Below, one piece after another: positions 18,069 to 27,707 of a stretch of DNA of 64,000 nt. Source of the DNA: Hyphomicrobiales bacterium. Its GTDB lineage: Bacteria > Pseudomonadota > Alphaproteobacteria > Rhizobiales > Rhizobiaceae. Position 1 is the stretch's first letter. Each line of letters begins with the position of its first letter. The position numbers were made by a program, and so were the translations under genes. The stretch spans positions 372,001 to 436,000 of the forward strand of contig UBMI01000010.1 in assembly GCA_900466475.1 (NCBI GenBank). Direction: 5' to 3'. Under the pieces are notes generated by a model that did no database searches, was not told where the DNA came from, and saw nothing but the letters and a program-made list of their open reading frames with translations.

Positions 18069-19121
18069 ATGGAATACAGAAATCTGGGCGCATCGGGCTT
18101 GAAAGTGCCGGTGCTGAGCTTCGGGGCCGGCACCTTTGGCGGCAGCGGTCCACTCTTCGGTGCCTGGGGCACGACGGATGCGCAAGAGGCGCGGCGGATG
18201 GTGGATATCTGCCTGGAGGCGGGTGTGACGCTGTTCGACACGGCGGACGTCTATTCGGCCGGTGCTTCAGAGGAGGTGCTGGGGCAGGCGATTTCCGGAA
18301 AGCGCGACTCCGTGCTGATCTCGACCAAGACGGCGCTGCCGATGGGCGAGGGGCCGAATGATTGGGGTACCTCGCGGGCGCGGTTGATCCGCGCGACCGA
18401 GGATGCGCTGCGCCGGCTCGGCACTGACTATATCGACCTGTTGCAGCTTCATGCCTTCGATGCCTCGACGCCTGTGGAAGAGGTGCTTGCGACGCTCGAC
18501 GGGCTCGTTGCATCGGGCAAGGTGCGGTACATCGGTGTTTCCAATTTCTCCGGCTGGCAGCTGATGAAAGCGCTCGGGCTTTCCGAGCGCTATGGCTACC
18601 CGCGCTACGTTGCCCACCAGGTCTATTATTCGCTTGCCGGGCGGGATTACGAGTGGGAACTGATGCCGCTTGCCGCTGATCAGCAGGTCGGTGCCCTGGT
18701 CTGGAGCCCGCTCGCCTGGGGGCGGCTGACCGGCAAGATCCGCCGCGGCGCGCCTTTGCCCGAGGGAAGCCGCCTGCATCAGACGGCGGAATATGGTCCG
18801 CCTGTCGATGACGAAAGGCTCTTCGATATCGTCGACGTGCTGGACGAGATTGCCGCCGAGACCGGCAGGACGGTGCCGCAGATCGCCATCAACTGGCTGA
18901 TCGGCCGGCCGACGGTTTCAAGCGTCATCATCGGCGCACGCAACGAGGAACAGCTTCGCCAAAACCTCGGTGCCATAGGCTGGAGCCTGACGCCGGAACA
19001 GATCGGGCGGCTGGATGCCGTCAGTGCCGTGACGCCGCCCTATCCCTATTTCCCCTATTATCGGCAGGAGGGCTTTGCGCGGCTGAACCCGCCCGCGATC
19101 CCCACAACAAGGATGGGATGA
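18069..19121 (+). CDS. Aldo-keto reductase
   Basis: A 350-residue NADPH-dependent reductase with the full catalytic tetrad D57, Y62, K87 and H128 (in FDTADVY, STKTAL and LLQLHAF). YIGVSNFSGWQLMKAL and SVIIGARNEEQLRQNLGA are family signatures, the latter binding NADPH. It resembles the Kv-beta-like/AKR11-14 group that reduces aldehydes, but the substrate is open. Divergent from a LysR gene that likely regulates it. Confidence 0.92.
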   Translation: MEYRNLGASGLKVPVLSFGAGTFGGSGPLFGAWGTTDAQEARRMVDICLEAGVTLFDTADVYSAGASEEVLGQAISGKRDSVLISTKTALPMGEGPNDWGTSRARLIRATEDALRRLGTDYIDLLQLHAFDASTPVEEVLATLDGLVASGKVRYIGVSNFSGWQLMKALGLSERYGYPRYVAHQVYYSLAGRDYEWELMPLAADQQVGALVWSPLAWGRLTGKIRRGAPLPEGSRLHQTAEYGPPVDDERLFDIVDVLDEIAAETGRTVPQIAINWLIGRPTVSSVIIGARNEEQLRQNLGAIGWSLTPEQIGRLDAVSAVTPPYPYFPYYRQEGFARLNPPAIPTTRMG

Positions 19122-19222
19122 AATCTTCCCTGAATCTTGGCTGGACAGCCGCTTTGACTTGCCTCATACCCGGCCTGCTACAGATGCTGTAGCAGGCTGT
19201 GGAATGCAGGGAGATCAAGGGC

Positions 19223-20635
19223 ATGGCACTGCGCGACGCGAAGGCTGGGATGCGAAACGAGGCGGGTATCGAGGCCGTCACCGGCATCCTGAAACAGCGC
19301 TTCGGAGAGCGCTTCCAGACCGGCCAGGCTTTTCGCGCCCAGCATGCGCACACGACCACCTATATTCCCGCCCAGCTGCCCGACGGCGTGCTCTTTGCCG
19401 AGACGGCCGACGATGTGAAGACCGCTGTGCGGGCCTGCGCCGATCATAAGGTGCCGGTCATCGGGTTCGGCACCGGCTCTTCGCTCGAAGGGCAGGTCAA
19501 CGCGCCGAATGGCGGCATTTCCATTGATTTCAACCGCATGAATCGAGTGCTTGAAGTCAATCCCGAGGATCTCGATTGTACGGTCGAACCGGGCGTCACG
19601 CGCGAGGCGCTGAACACCCATCTGCGCGATACCGGCCTGTTCTTCCCGATTGATCCCGGCGCCAATGCCTCGATCGGCGGCATGACCTCGACGCGGGCCT
19701 CCGGCACCAATGCCGTGCGCTATGGAACGATGAAGGACAATGTGCTTGCCGTGACGGCAGTGACCGCCTCCGGCGAGGAAATTCGCACGGCGCGCCGCGC
19801 CCGCAAGTCGTCGGCGGGTTACGATCTGACGCGGCTCTTCGTCGGGGCGGAAGGTACGCTTGGCATCCTGACCTCGGTGACGCTGCGGCTGCACGGCATT
19901 CCGCAGAAGATCGCCGGTGGTGTCTGTGCCTTCCCGAGCGTGAAAGCGGCGTGCGACGCCGTGATCATGACGATTCAGATGGGCATTCCGGTGGCGCGTA
20001 TCGAGCTTGTCGATGCGCTGCAGATGCGCGCCAGCATTGCCTATGCCAATCTTCCCTATGAGGAGAGCCCGGCGCTTTTCCTCGAGTTCCATGGCACGGA
20101 CGAGACGGTGGCGCTGCAATCGACCGCCTTTGCCGAGATTGCGGCCGAATGCGGCGGCGGTGAATTCAAGTGGACGTCGAGCCCGGAGGAGCGCACGAAG
20201 CTCTGGAAGGCGCGTCACGATGCCTATTGGTCGGTGCGGGCGCTGGCGCCCGGGCTTGCCGTACTTTCGACCGATGTTTGTGTTCCGATATCCCGGCTTG
20301 CGGATTGCGTTGCCGAAACGCAGGCCGATATCGAGGCAAATGGTTTGCTGGCGCCGATCGTCGGCCATGCGGGCGACGGGAACTTCCATGTGCAGCTTTT
20401 GTTCGACGACAAGAGCGCCGCGGACATCGCGACGGCCGAGGAATTCGTCGCCCGGTTGAATGCGCGGGCACTGGCAATGGACGGAACATGCACCGGCGAA
20501 CACGGGATCGGGCAGGGGAAAATGGCATTTCTGGAGCAGGAGCTCGGGGGTACGGTGGATCTGATGCGCCAGATCAAGCGCTCGCTCGACCCGGACAATA
20601 TCCTCAATCCCGGCAAGATTTTTCATCTGGGCTGA
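19223..20635 (+). CDS. FAD-binding oxidase, D-lactate dehydrogenase (cytochrome)/GlcD-like
   Basis: A 470-residue flavoenzyme of the PCMH/4-hydroxyglutamate class. The N-terminal FAD domain has VIGFGTGSSLEGQVNAPNGG, CTVEPGVTREALN and DPGANASIGGMTSTRASGTNAVRYGTM; the C-terminal cap ends in GTCTGEHGIGQGK and SLDPDNILNPGKIF. It oxidises a D-2-hydroxy acid, most likely D-lactate or glycolate, feeding electrons to the respiratory chain. ATG at 19223 follows GGGAG; a GTG 8 codons earlier is less likely. Confidence 0.9.
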   Translation: MALRDAKAGMRNEAGIEAVTGILKQRFGERFQTGQAFRAQHAHTTTYIPAQLPDGVLFAETADDVKTAVRACADHKVPVIGFGTGSSLEGQVNAPNGGISIDFNRMNRVLEVNPEDLDCTVEPGVTREALNTHLRDTGLFFPIDPGANASIGGMTSTRASGTNAVRYGTMKDNVLAVTAVTASGEEIRTARRARKSSAGYDLTRLFVGAEGTLGILTSVTLRLHGIPQKIAGGVCAFPSVKAACDAVIMTIQMGIPVARIELVDALQMRASIAYANLPYEESPALFLEFHGTDETVALQSTAFAEIAAECGGGEFKWTSSPEERTKLWKARHDAYWSVRALAPGLAVLSTDVCVPISRLADCVAETQADIEANGLLAPIVGHAGDGNFHVQLLFDDKSAADIATAEEFVARLNARALAMDGTCTGEHGIGQGKMAFLEQELGGTVDLMRQIKRSLDPDNILNPGKIFHLG

Positions 20636-20724
20636 AAATGGAACAATCTCATGATCTTGGCCCTTGCTCCCGGCATGAATAGCGCTAGTGTCGGCAACAG
20701 AATCCCGAATGGAGAATCCCTGAC

Positions 20725-23700
20725 TTGATAGGCCGGTTCCTCGTCTTTCTAGGAGGAGTGATCGTCGTAGTGCTCTTCGTGGCGCTGCTGGCACCGCTAT
20801 TCATCGACTGGACGGATTTCCGGAAGAATTTCGAGGATCAGGCAAGCCGCATCATCGGCAAGAAGGTGACTGTGCATGGCACGGTCGATGCCCGGCTGCT
20901 GCCGTTTCCCTCTGTGACGCTGCATGACGTGCGCGTCGGCCAGGAGGAAGACGGCACGCCGGTCGTGCAGGTCGAGCAGTTCTCCATGGATGCCGAGCTT
21001 GCGCCCTTCCTTTCGGGCGAAGCGCTGATCTTCGACATGCGCGTGGTCAATCCCAAGGTGCAGCTGCGGCTCCTGAAGGACGGTTCGCTGGACTGGATGC
21101 GCGGCAGCCAGCCGGAAATTCCAGCCAAGACGGTGGTTCTGGAAAATGTGCATGTCAGCGGCGGCGAGATCGAGTTCATCGATGATCAATCCGGTCGTTC
21201 GCGCCACGTAACGGGGCTGAATGCCGAGATGTCGGCAAAGTCGCTCGCCGGTCCATGGCGCATCGAGGGCGACGGCGCGCTTGACGGCGAGCATGGCAGC
21301 TTCTCGATTGCCAGCAACCAGCCGGACGAAAACGGCGTGCTGCGCGTGCGCACCCGACTTGCGCCCGACAAACATCCCGTTAGCATCGATCTCGACGGTG
21401 AACTCAAGCTCGTCGACAGCCGGCCGAATTACCAGGGCACGCTCTCGGCCGCGATCGAGAGCAGCGAGGGCAAGACTGAAAAAGGGGAGGCGCCGCCGCG
21501 CCTCAAGGGTCGTTTCGAGCTTACCAACGACCGCATCCGCATTCCCGAATACCGCATGGAGGTCGGCTCCACCAGCGACCCCTATGTGATCACCGGCGAG
21601 GCGACGCTCGATACCGGAAAGGCGCCGGAATTCCTGCTGACCGCCGATGGACAGCAAATCGACGTCAACCGTATCGGCAATCAGGGTGCCGCCGGCAAGA
21701 CCAACCGCGACCCAGCGGTTTCGGCACGTCAGCGATTGAATTCGCTGCTTGAAATTGTCGGCCAGGTGCCGATCCCGCAGGTGCCGGGCAAGGCGACCGT
21801 GCGCCTGCCGGCGATCGTTGCGGGCGATACGACGATCCGCGACGTGGCTCTGGAACTGGAACCTGCCGGCAACGGCTGGATGATCGACAGTGCTGTCGGC
21901 ACGCTGCCCGGCCGCACGCAGGTGGAAGGCAAGGGCAAGCTGACGCTTACGGGCGAACCGTCCTTCAACGGTCAGATGGTGGTTGCCTCCAACCAGCCGA
22001 CCGGGCTTGCTTCCTGGCTGGCAGGTTCGGTCGATCCGGCGATCCGCCAACTAAGGCAGGCGGGTTTCTCCGCCAATGTCAGCCTGACGCACGATCTGCA
22101 GCGTTTCGAGAATCTTGAGATCGCGATCGGTGCCGCGACGCTGAAGGGGCGCCTGGAGCGGCAGGCGACCAACGGCCAGACACCGTCGCTTTCCGTTGCG
22201 CTCAACGGTGATTCACTCGATCTCGATGCGCTGAGGGCGCTGACCGGTCTCTTTACCGGCCAGGATGCCGGTGACAACGTGCTCGATCACAGGATCGCCG
22301 CGCAGCTCAAGGCCGACAAGTTCACGGCCTTCGGCGTGCAGGCCGATAATGTCGAAACGACTTTCACGCTCGCAGACGGGGCCCTTTCGGTCGATCGGCT
22401 GGCGATCAAGAACCTTGCTGGCGCCGAACTGACCGCGACGGGCAAGGCGGAGGGATCGCTGCTCGACTATAAGGGCACCGGCGAGATCACCTTCAAGGCT
22501 GCCGATCCCGGCGCCTTCTTCGCCATGCTGCGCGAGCACCTGCCGCATCATCCGGTCATGGACCGGCTGGTGCGCAATGCGGGCTGGTATGGCAATACGG
22601 CGCTACGTGGCGCGCTGACGCTCGGCGGCGATGATGGCGATGCGCTGGCGGTGACGCTCGCGGGCGTTTCGAACGGCAGCCGCGTCAATCTCGATTACCG
22701 CATGTCCGACCTGCTGGCGCTGACCGGCAACGGCACGACGACGCTGGAGGCAACGCTCGACAATGCCGTGCCGTCGATCCTGTTCGGGCAGGCGGGCCTC
22801 GATCCGCTGCCGGTCGATGCCGGCGCCAATGGCCGCATGACGCTGAAGGTGACGGCGACCGACAATGATCCAGCCGACGCCGCGCTGACCTTTGCGACCG
22901 ACCGGACCTCGTTTACGGCAAACGGCAAGGTCGACGTGCGGCCCGATACTTTCATGAACGGCAAGGTCGCCGTGTCGCTCGAAAGTGCCGATCTCGACCC
23001 GTATCTGGTCATGAACGGCATTGCGCTGCCCGAGCTTGGCACCGGGCTGCCTTTCAAGCTGCAGACCAATGCGACCATCGATGCCGACAAGGTGGTGCTG
23101 GCCGATCTCAACGGGCATGCGGCCGACAACGAATTTGCCGGTGCGCTGACCTTCGACCGCAAGGCGGCAAAGACGACGGCGAGCGGCGCGCTTGCGCTTT
23201 CCACGGCCGATCTCGGCTGGCTCGGGGAGGCCGTGTTCGGGCAGATCAATGATCCCGCCAATGGCCAGCTGACGACCGCAGCTCTCGGCATGCCGCTCTT
23301 CCGCGATCTCGACGTCAATCTGAAGCTCACAGCCAAGCAGTTTTGGCCGAGTGTTTTCAACACGGCTGTGAACGATTTCAGCTCGAATGTTGCCTACAAG
23401 GGTGATGAGCTGCAGCTCAACGACATTGCGGGCAACTGGGACGGCGGCACACTCTCCGGCAACCTGCTTTTCACCAATGCCAATGGCACGGGCTTCCTGC
23501 AGTCGCGACTGGCACTTGCCGATTCCGATCTCGGTGGCGTCATCTGGCCGCGCGACGGCGCACCTGTCGCCAACGGAAAATTCGGCATGTCTCTGGCGCT
23601 CGAAGCCTCGGGCAAGACAGTTTCGGAGATTGCGAGTTCGCTGAACGGCTCGGGTGAAATCCGGCTTGGCGAAACGAGCGTTCGCGGGCTGAACCTTGCG

Positions 23701-24432
23701 ATCCTGGCGCCGCTTCTGGCCGCGACCGATCCGATGCAGGACCAGATCAATGCCGGCAAGGTGCATCCGATCGTCGAGACGCTGCTGAACAACGGCGAGG
23801 CAAAACTGCCGCCACTCGGTATTCCCTTCAACGTGACCGACGGTACGCTGCGTATCCAGAACGTCAGTGTCTCCAACGATCTGGCGCATCTGAGCGCCGA
23901 TGCGCAGATCGAGCTGCCGCAGCAGCGTATCAGCGCAACGCTCGGCATCGGTTTCAATCCCGGTGCCGAGGCGCTTTCAGGCGCGGAGCCCGGCATCCGC
24001 CTGAACTTCTCCGGCCTGCTGGCCTCGCCCGGCAAGACGATGGATGTGACCGACATTACCAGCTATCTTTCGCTGCGTGCCTTCGAGCGCGAGCGGCGGC
24101 GCGTCGAACGCCTGCAGGCCAACGTGCTGGAGAAGCAGCGGCTGCGGCGCGAGGTGGCGCTCTATCGCTTCAATGACGCCCAGCGGGTCGCGGCTGCCGA
24201 GATCGAGCGGCAGCGGCAGGCAGAAGAACAGCGGCTGCGGGCTCTGGCGCAGGATGCGGCTCAGCGCAAGGCCGAAGCCGAGGCGAAGGCAGCGGCTGAA
24301 GCAGAGGCGCGTGCCAAGGCGGAGGCGGAGGCGAGGGCTGCGTCGGAGGCCGAGGCTGCCCGCCGGACCGAACGACCGTCACCGCCCGGCCAGCTCAATT
24401 TCGATCAGCTGCCAGGCGTTCAGGCGCAGTAA
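20725..24432 (+). CDS. AsmA family protein (large, with C-terminal coiled coil)
   Basis: A 1235-residue protein with one N-terminal membrane helix (about residues 3-25), an AsmA N-terminal domain containing the family pattern SRIIGKKVTVHGTVDARLLPFPSVTLHDVRVG, a long beta-rich body, and the AsmA C-terminal domain (about 960-1110). Such proteins bridge inner and outer membranes and are linked to phospholipid transport and outer-membrane biogenesis. The last ~110 residues are an Ala/Glu/Arg-rich helix, likely a coiled coil, not present in shorter AsmA proteins. The start is TTG at 20725 with GGAG 10 bases upstream. Confidence 0.88.
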   Translation: MIGRFLVFLGGVIVVVLFVALLAPLFIDWTDFRKNFEDQASRIIGKKVTVHGTVDARLLPFPSVTLHDVRVGQEEDGTPVVQVEQFSMDAELAPFLSGEALIFDMRVVNPKVQLRLLKDGSLDWMRGSQPEIPAKTVVLENVHVSGGEIEFIDDQSGRSRHVTGLNAEMSAKSLAGPWRIEGDGALDGEHGSFSIASNQPDENGVLRVRTRLAPDKHPVSIDLDGELKLVDSRPNYQGTLSAAIESSEGKTEKGEAPPRLKGRFELTNDRIRIPEYRMEVGSTSDPYVITGEATLDTGKAPEFLLTADGQQIDVNRIGNQGAAGKTNRDPAVSARQRLNSLLEIVGQVPIPQVPGKATVRLPAIVAGDTTIRDVALELEPAGNGWMIDSAVGTLPGRTQVEGKGKLTLTGEPSFNGQMVVASNQPTGLASWLAGSVDPAIRQLRQAGFSANVSLTHDLQRFENLEIAIGAATLKGRLERQATNGQTPSLSVALNGDSLDLDALRALTGLFTGQDAGDNVLDHRIAAQLKADKFTAFGVQADNVETTFTLADGALSVDRLAIKNLAGAELTATGKAEGSLLDYKGTGEITFKAADPGAFFAMLREHLPHHPVMDRLVRNAGWYGNTALRGALTLGGDDGDALAVTLAGVSNGSRVNLDYRMSDLLALTGNGTTTLEATLDNAVPSILFGQAGLDPLPVDAGANGRMTLKVTATDNDPADAALTFATDRTSFTANGKVDVRPDTFMNGKVAVSLESADLDPYLVMNGIALPELGTGLPFKLQTNATIDADKVVLADLNGHAADNEFAGALTFDRKAAKTTASGALALSTADLGWLGEAVFGQINDPANGQLTTAALGMPLFRDLDVNLKLTAKQFWPSVFNTAVNDFSSNVAYKGDELQLNDIAGNWDGGTLSGNLLFTNANGTGFLQSRLALADSDLGGVIWPRDGAPVANGKFGMSLALEASGKTVSEIASSLNGSGEIRLGETSVRGLNLAILAPLLAATDPMQDQINAGKVHPIVETLLNNGEAKLPPLGIPFNVTDGTLRIQNVSVSNDLAHLSADAQIELPQQRISATLGIGFNPGAEALSGAEPGIRLNFSGLLASPGKTMDVTDITSYLSLRAFERERRRVERLQANVLEKQRLRREVALYRFNDAQRVAAAEIERQRQAEEQRLRALAQDAAQRKAEAEAKAAAEAEARAKAEAEARAASEAEAARRTERPSPPGQLNFDQLPGVQAQ

Positions 24433-24458
24433 AAAGGGCGGCGGTCAAACACGCCCAA

Positions 24459-24680
24459 TCAGGCATTCGCCGCGGCATTTTTCAGCCAGCACAAGACGTG
24501 CAGCCGCAATGCCGAGGAGAGGTTGCTGTCGGGCATGCGGTTATCGTCGATCTCTGATATCAGTGCCGCGAGCGGCATGGAGCGGCTCGCGGCAATCGCC
24601 TTCAACTCGGTCCAGAACTCATCTTCCAGCGAAAAACTGGTGCGGTGCCCGTGCAACGTCGCCGAATGTTTGCGGATCAT
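24459..24680 (-). CDS. Ribbon-helix-helix domain protein
   Basis: A 73-residue protein: RTSFSLEDEFWTELKAIAASRSMPLAALISEID is a ribbon-helix-helix DNA-binding pattern (RHH_4 type). ATG at 24680 is preferred over an earlier in-frame one. It is the last of three leftward genes (sspB, DUF4169, RHH) that are commonly neighbours in Rhizobiales. The DNA target is unknown. Confidence 0.83.
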   Translation of the reverse strand: MIRKHSATLHGHRTSFSLEDEFWTELKAIAASRSMPLAALISEIDDNRMPDSNLSSALRLHVLCWLKNAAANA

Positions 24681-24763
24681 CGGCCTGCTTCGTCTTGATT
24701 GAGAAAGTGATTCAGTAAGGAATCGCATCTGCTTGATCGCCCAAGCCTTTCAGACGTCGGCGA

Positions 24764-24952
24764 TCAGGTCTTGTCGTCTTCGATCCGGCCCTGATCGAGC
24801 ACCTTTTCGGCTTTCTCGTTGAGGGCACGGGTCAATTGCTTTTCAGCTTTGGTACGGCCGTGCGAGATACGGTTGTGCTCTGCCTGCTTCTCCTTTTCGG
24901 AGCGAGCCTGCTGCTTGCGGAACTGGCGCAGGTTGACGATTTCGGCGCTCAT
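24764..24952 (-). CDS. DUF4169 family protein
   Basis: A 62-residue, highly charged and probably helical protein starting MSAEIVNLRQFRKQQARSEK, with RISHGRTKAEKQ in the middle; this is the DUF4169 pattern found almost only in alphaproteobacteria beside sspB. Function unknown. It lies 51 bp after sspB and 83 bp before the ribbon-helix-helix gene on the same strand. Confidence 0.85.
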   Translation of the reverse strand: MSAEIVNLRQFRKQQARSEKEKQAEHNRISHGRTKAEKQLTRALNEKAEKVLDQGRIEDDKT

Positions 24953-25003
24953 GCGGTTGCCTCCGTCATGAAAGAAAAAGGGAGGCTTCCGCCTCCCTTG
25001 GCA

Positions 25004-25516
25004 TTACTGCTTCTTGCGGAAAGAATCGAGTGAAACGACCGAGCCCGGTTTCTTTTCCTCGCCTTCCACGGCAGGTTTTGCCGCCGCATCCTCGGATTTG
25101 GCTGCATCGACAGGATAGGCGGTGATCTCGGCTGCCGGCAGTTCCTCACCATCGCTCAGCGGCACATCGAACTCCAGCTCGAAATTGACCGAGGGGTCGT
25201 AGAAGCCTCTAATGGCATTGAAGGGAATGACGAGCTTTTCCGGCACGTCCGAGAAGGACAGGCCAATCTCGAAGTGGGATTCCGTAATTTTCAGTTCCCA
25301 GAACTGGTGCTGGATGACGATGGTCATCTGCTCAGGATATTTGGACTTCAGGTGCTGCGAGATGCGCACGCCGGGAGCACCGGTCAGAAACGTAATGAAG
25401 AAGTGATGGTCGCCGGGCAGACGGCCCGTCGTTGCGACTTCGGTCAAGACCTTGCGGATGACACCGCGCAACGCGTCCTGTGCCAGAATGTCGTAGCGGA
25501 TATGATCCTGCCCCAT
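25004..25516 (-). CDS. sspB: SspB, ClpXP adaptor for ssrA-tagged proteins (alphaproteobacterial type)
   Basis: A 170-residue adaptor that binds ssrA-tagged and other substrates and hands them to ClpXP. The N-terminal ~120 residues form the substrate-binding domain (DALRGVIRKVLTEVATTGRLPGDHHFFITFLTGAPGV; LSFSDVPEKLVIPFNAIRGFYDPS). A low-complexity Ala/Glu linker follows, and the last residues (VVSLDSFRKK) are the ClpX-tethering tail. ATG at 25516 has AGGAAA; the upstream extension is not part of the family. The gene lies directly downstream of the tmRNA gene on the same strand, which pairs tag and adaptor. Confidence 0.93.
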   Translation of the reverse strand: MGQDHIRYDILAQDALRGVIRKVLTEVATTGRLPGDHHFFITFLTGAPGVRISQHLKSKYPEQMTIVIQHQFWELKITESHFEIGLSFSDVPEKLVIPFNAIRGFYDPSVNFELEFDVPLSDGEELPAAEITAYPVDAAKSEDAAAKPAVEGEEKKPGSVVSLDSFRKKQ

Positions 25517-25654
25517 GCTTTTCCTGTCTTTCGTCGGTTTGGAAGTCTTTTCACGAACTTCTATGGCACGTCCGGCCGCTTTGGGAAAGGCGCAAGCCGA
25601 TTCATGCACCCATCAGCATACATGATTTCGTCGAAAAAGGGGAGAAGGTGAAGG

Positions 25655-25990
25655 CTTCTGTTGCCAGGTGCCTTCGGACCCCGCCTTACGGGGCTAACCG
25701 TAAGGGCTTAGTTCGGAATTCTCACACCGCCATTAGGCAGCGAGAGCGTATTCCTTAGCGTTGTTGTCGTTTGCAACTACACTTGTGACCCGATAACGGC
25801 GGTATCATGCCGAGCAAAAAGTCGATCTTTACACCCTTGTCGATCCTATTTCGCCCCCATCAAAAGCAGTCCTTTTCCCATCAGGGAAGCCGTCTGTTTT
25901 TGGTGGAGGCGCCGGGTACCGCCCCCGGGTCCAATAGGCTTATTCCATCGCCCGTTTATCGCCATAGCCGGCCCGAAAGCCGGCACGGGT
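25655..25990 (-). ncRNA. ssrA: Permuted two-piece transfer-messenger RNA
   Basis: Read leftward, this is a circularly permuted tmRNA. The acceptor piece comes first: a T arm (CCGGG-GGCGGTA-CCCGG) and CGCCTCCACCA ending at 25901. After a spacer of about 42 bases to be removed, the coding piece begins at 25858 with GGGGGCG, which pairs with CGCCTCC of the acceptor end over 7 bp (one G-U). The tag frame at 25774-25733 encodes ANDNNAKEYALAA then TAA. A stable hairpin (25684-25705) follows. It rescues stalled ribosomes and marks the product for ClpXP. The outer ends are estimated to within about 15 bases. Confidence 0.93.
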
Positions 25991-26137
25991 GATATAGTGT
26001 TTTTGTAATCGCAAGGAAAGGGGATACGTCACAAAAGCTTCGTGCTCTCCAGCGATTTTGCTTGGATAATCAGCAACGCGCATTGGTTTGCGGTCGTTTT
26101 CCCCTTAAATTAGACGCAAAAGGAATCGGTGGCGACC

Positions 26138-26932
26138 ATGAAGCAATATCTCGACCTCTTGAGCCATGTGATGGAAAACGGCACCGACCGCGGCGACCGT
26201 ACGGGTACCGGCACGCGCTCGGTCTTCGGTCACCAGATGCGCTTCGATCTCGATGCCGGCTTTCCGGTGCTGACGACGAAGAAGCTGCACCTGCGCTCGA
26301 TCATCCATGAGCTCCTGTGGTTCCTCAAGGGCGAGACCAATATCCGCTACCTGCATGAAAACGGCGTCAGCATCTGGGACGAATGGGCCGACGAGAATGG
26401 CGATCTCGGACCGGTCTACGGTGCCCAGTGGCGCTCCTGGCCGGCACCGGATGGCGGCCATATCGACCAGATCGACAATCTCGTCAAAGGCCTCGTGAAG
26501 AATCCGAATTCGCGCCGTCACATCGTCTCGGCCTGGAACCCGGCCGAAGTGGACGAGATGGCGCTGCCGCCCTGTCACTGCCTGTTCCAGTTCTATGTGG
26601 CCGACGGCAAGCTTTCCTGCCAGCTCTACCAACGCTCGGCCGATATCTTCCTTGGTGTCCCCTTCAACATCGCTTCCTATGCGCTGCTGACGATGATGGT
26701 GGCGCAGGTGACAGGGCTGAAGTATGGCGAATTCGTCCATACGCTCGGCGATGCGCATCTCTACCACAACCATTTCGAGCAGGCGAAACTGCAGCTGACG
26801 CGCCAGCCGCATGCGCTGCCGCGCATGGTGATCAAGCGCGACGTCAAGGATATATTCGGCTTCGTCTACGAGGATTTCGAGCTCGTAGGCTATGAGGCCG
26901 ATGCCAGTATCAAGGCGCCGATCGCCGTCTAA
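26138..26932 (+). CDS. thyA: Thymidylate synthase
   Basis: A 264-residue ThyA making dTMP from dUMP with methylenetetrahydrofolate. The nucleophile is C146 in [11 protein letters not shown]; phosphate-binding Arg residues are in [13 protein letters not shown] and [28 protein letters not shown] is another family block. ATG 26138 gives the standard N-terminus [16 protein letters not shown] three codons upstream (26129) has the better spaced AAGGA and could be the real start. It is followed by folA, which regenerates its folate cofactor. Confidence 0.96.
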   Translation: MKQYLDLLSHVMENGTDRGDRTGTGTRSVFGHQMRFDLDAGFPVLTTKKLHLRSIIHELLWFLKGETNIRYLHENGVSIWDEWADENGDLGPVYGAQWRSWPAPDGGHIDQIDNLVKGLVKNPNSRRHIVSAWNPAEVDEMALPPCHCLFQFYVADGKLSCQLYQRSADIFLGVPFNIASYALLTMMVAQVTGLKYGEFVHTLGDAHLYHNHFEQAKLQLTRQPHALPRMVIKRDVKDIFGFVYEDFELVGYEADASIKAPIAV

Positions 26933-27035
26933 AGCGTGTCGCGATCTTTCGGATCGCCTGCTTCAGGTTTCTGTTTCGCATGTCGTTACCGCGGACCGCT
27001 TCACAGGTTTGCGTGGCGTGCTCCAAGCCGGGAAG
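26933..27035. repeat. Rhizobial intergenic palindromic element (diverged)
   Basis: The thyA-folA gap holds AAAGCGTGTCGCGATCTTTC followed by GTTTCGCATGTCGTTACCGC and a partly complementary GTGGCGTGCTCC, resembling dispersed hairpin elements I associate with Rhizobium intergenic regions. Assignment is from memory of the pattern and is tentative. Confidence 0.4.
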
Positions 27036-27039
27036 GCCG

Positions 27040-27561
27040 ATGTCCGATATCCGCAAGACCATCTTCGTCGCCGTTGCGCGCAACGGCATCATCGGCCGCG
27101 ACGGTGACATGCCCTGGCGGCTTTCGACAGACCTCAAGCGCTTCAAGGCGATGACGGTGGGCAAGCCCGTCGTCGTCGGCCGCAAGACCTTCGAGAGTTT
27201 CGGCGGAAAGCCGCTGCCGGGACGCCAGCACGTGGTGATCTCGCGGGGTGCCGATATCGACCATCCCGATGTTCATATGGCCCGCTCGCTCGACGAAGCG
27301 ATCACAATGGCCGAGGCGCTCGCCCGCAAGCAGGGCGAAAACGAAATCTCCATCCTTGGCGGCGGGCAGATCTACGCGCAGGCCATAGCTTTCGTCGATC
27401 GCATGTGCATCACGCATGTCGAGGCCGATGTGGATGGCGATACTGTTTTTCCGGCCATCGATGCGGCCGCCTGGGTGGCGACCGAAAGTCTTGATGTTCC
27501 GGCAGGGGAGAGGGATACCTATCCCACGCGTTTCGTCGTTTATGAACGTCGAGATGCCTGA
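27040..27561 (+). CDS. folA: Dihydrofolate reductase
   Basis: A 173-residue DHFR. It has VAVARNGIIGRDGDMPWRLSTDLKRFK near the start, including the conserved PW and the catalytic acid on helix B, then VVVGRKTFESFGGKPLPGR for NADPH, ISILGGGQIYAQAI in the middle and VFPAID near the end. It reduces dihydrofolate made by ThyA, whose gene is just upstream. ATG 27040 follows GGGAAGG; an in-frame ATG 20 codons earlier is in the intergenic repeat and is rejected. Confidence 0.95.
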   Translation: MSDIRKTIFVAVARNGIIGRDGDMPWRLSTDLKRFKAMTVGKPVVVGRKTFESFGGKPLPGRQHVVISRGADIDHPDVHMARSLDEAITMAEALARKQGENEISILGGGQIYAQAIAFVDRMCITHVEADVDGDTVFPAIDAAAWVATESLDVPAGERDTYPTRFVVYERRDA

Positions 27562-27707
27562 AAAGGAACTATTTTCCAATTAAATTGACCAAGTTTCTGA
27601 CGCCGCGTTGAAAGCAGATGCGGTGATACCTATAACGGTCCCATCGCATCCGCCGGTAGCCCCCACGGCGGTCGGATGTGTATGACGTAACGAACAACGA
27701 GGTTTTG

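Noticed and set aside
22603..23889. 428-codon frame opposite the asmA gene
   Set aside because: Antisense shadow in GC-rich DNA without any domain or ribosome site.
25480..25992. Several short frames between sspB and thyA
   Set aside because: They lie over sspB or the tmRNA gene and have no protein-like composition.
26980..27039. Earlier start for folA
   Set aside because: The extra 20 codons fall in an intergenic palindromic element and are absent from DHFR; ATG 27040 has a good ribosome site.
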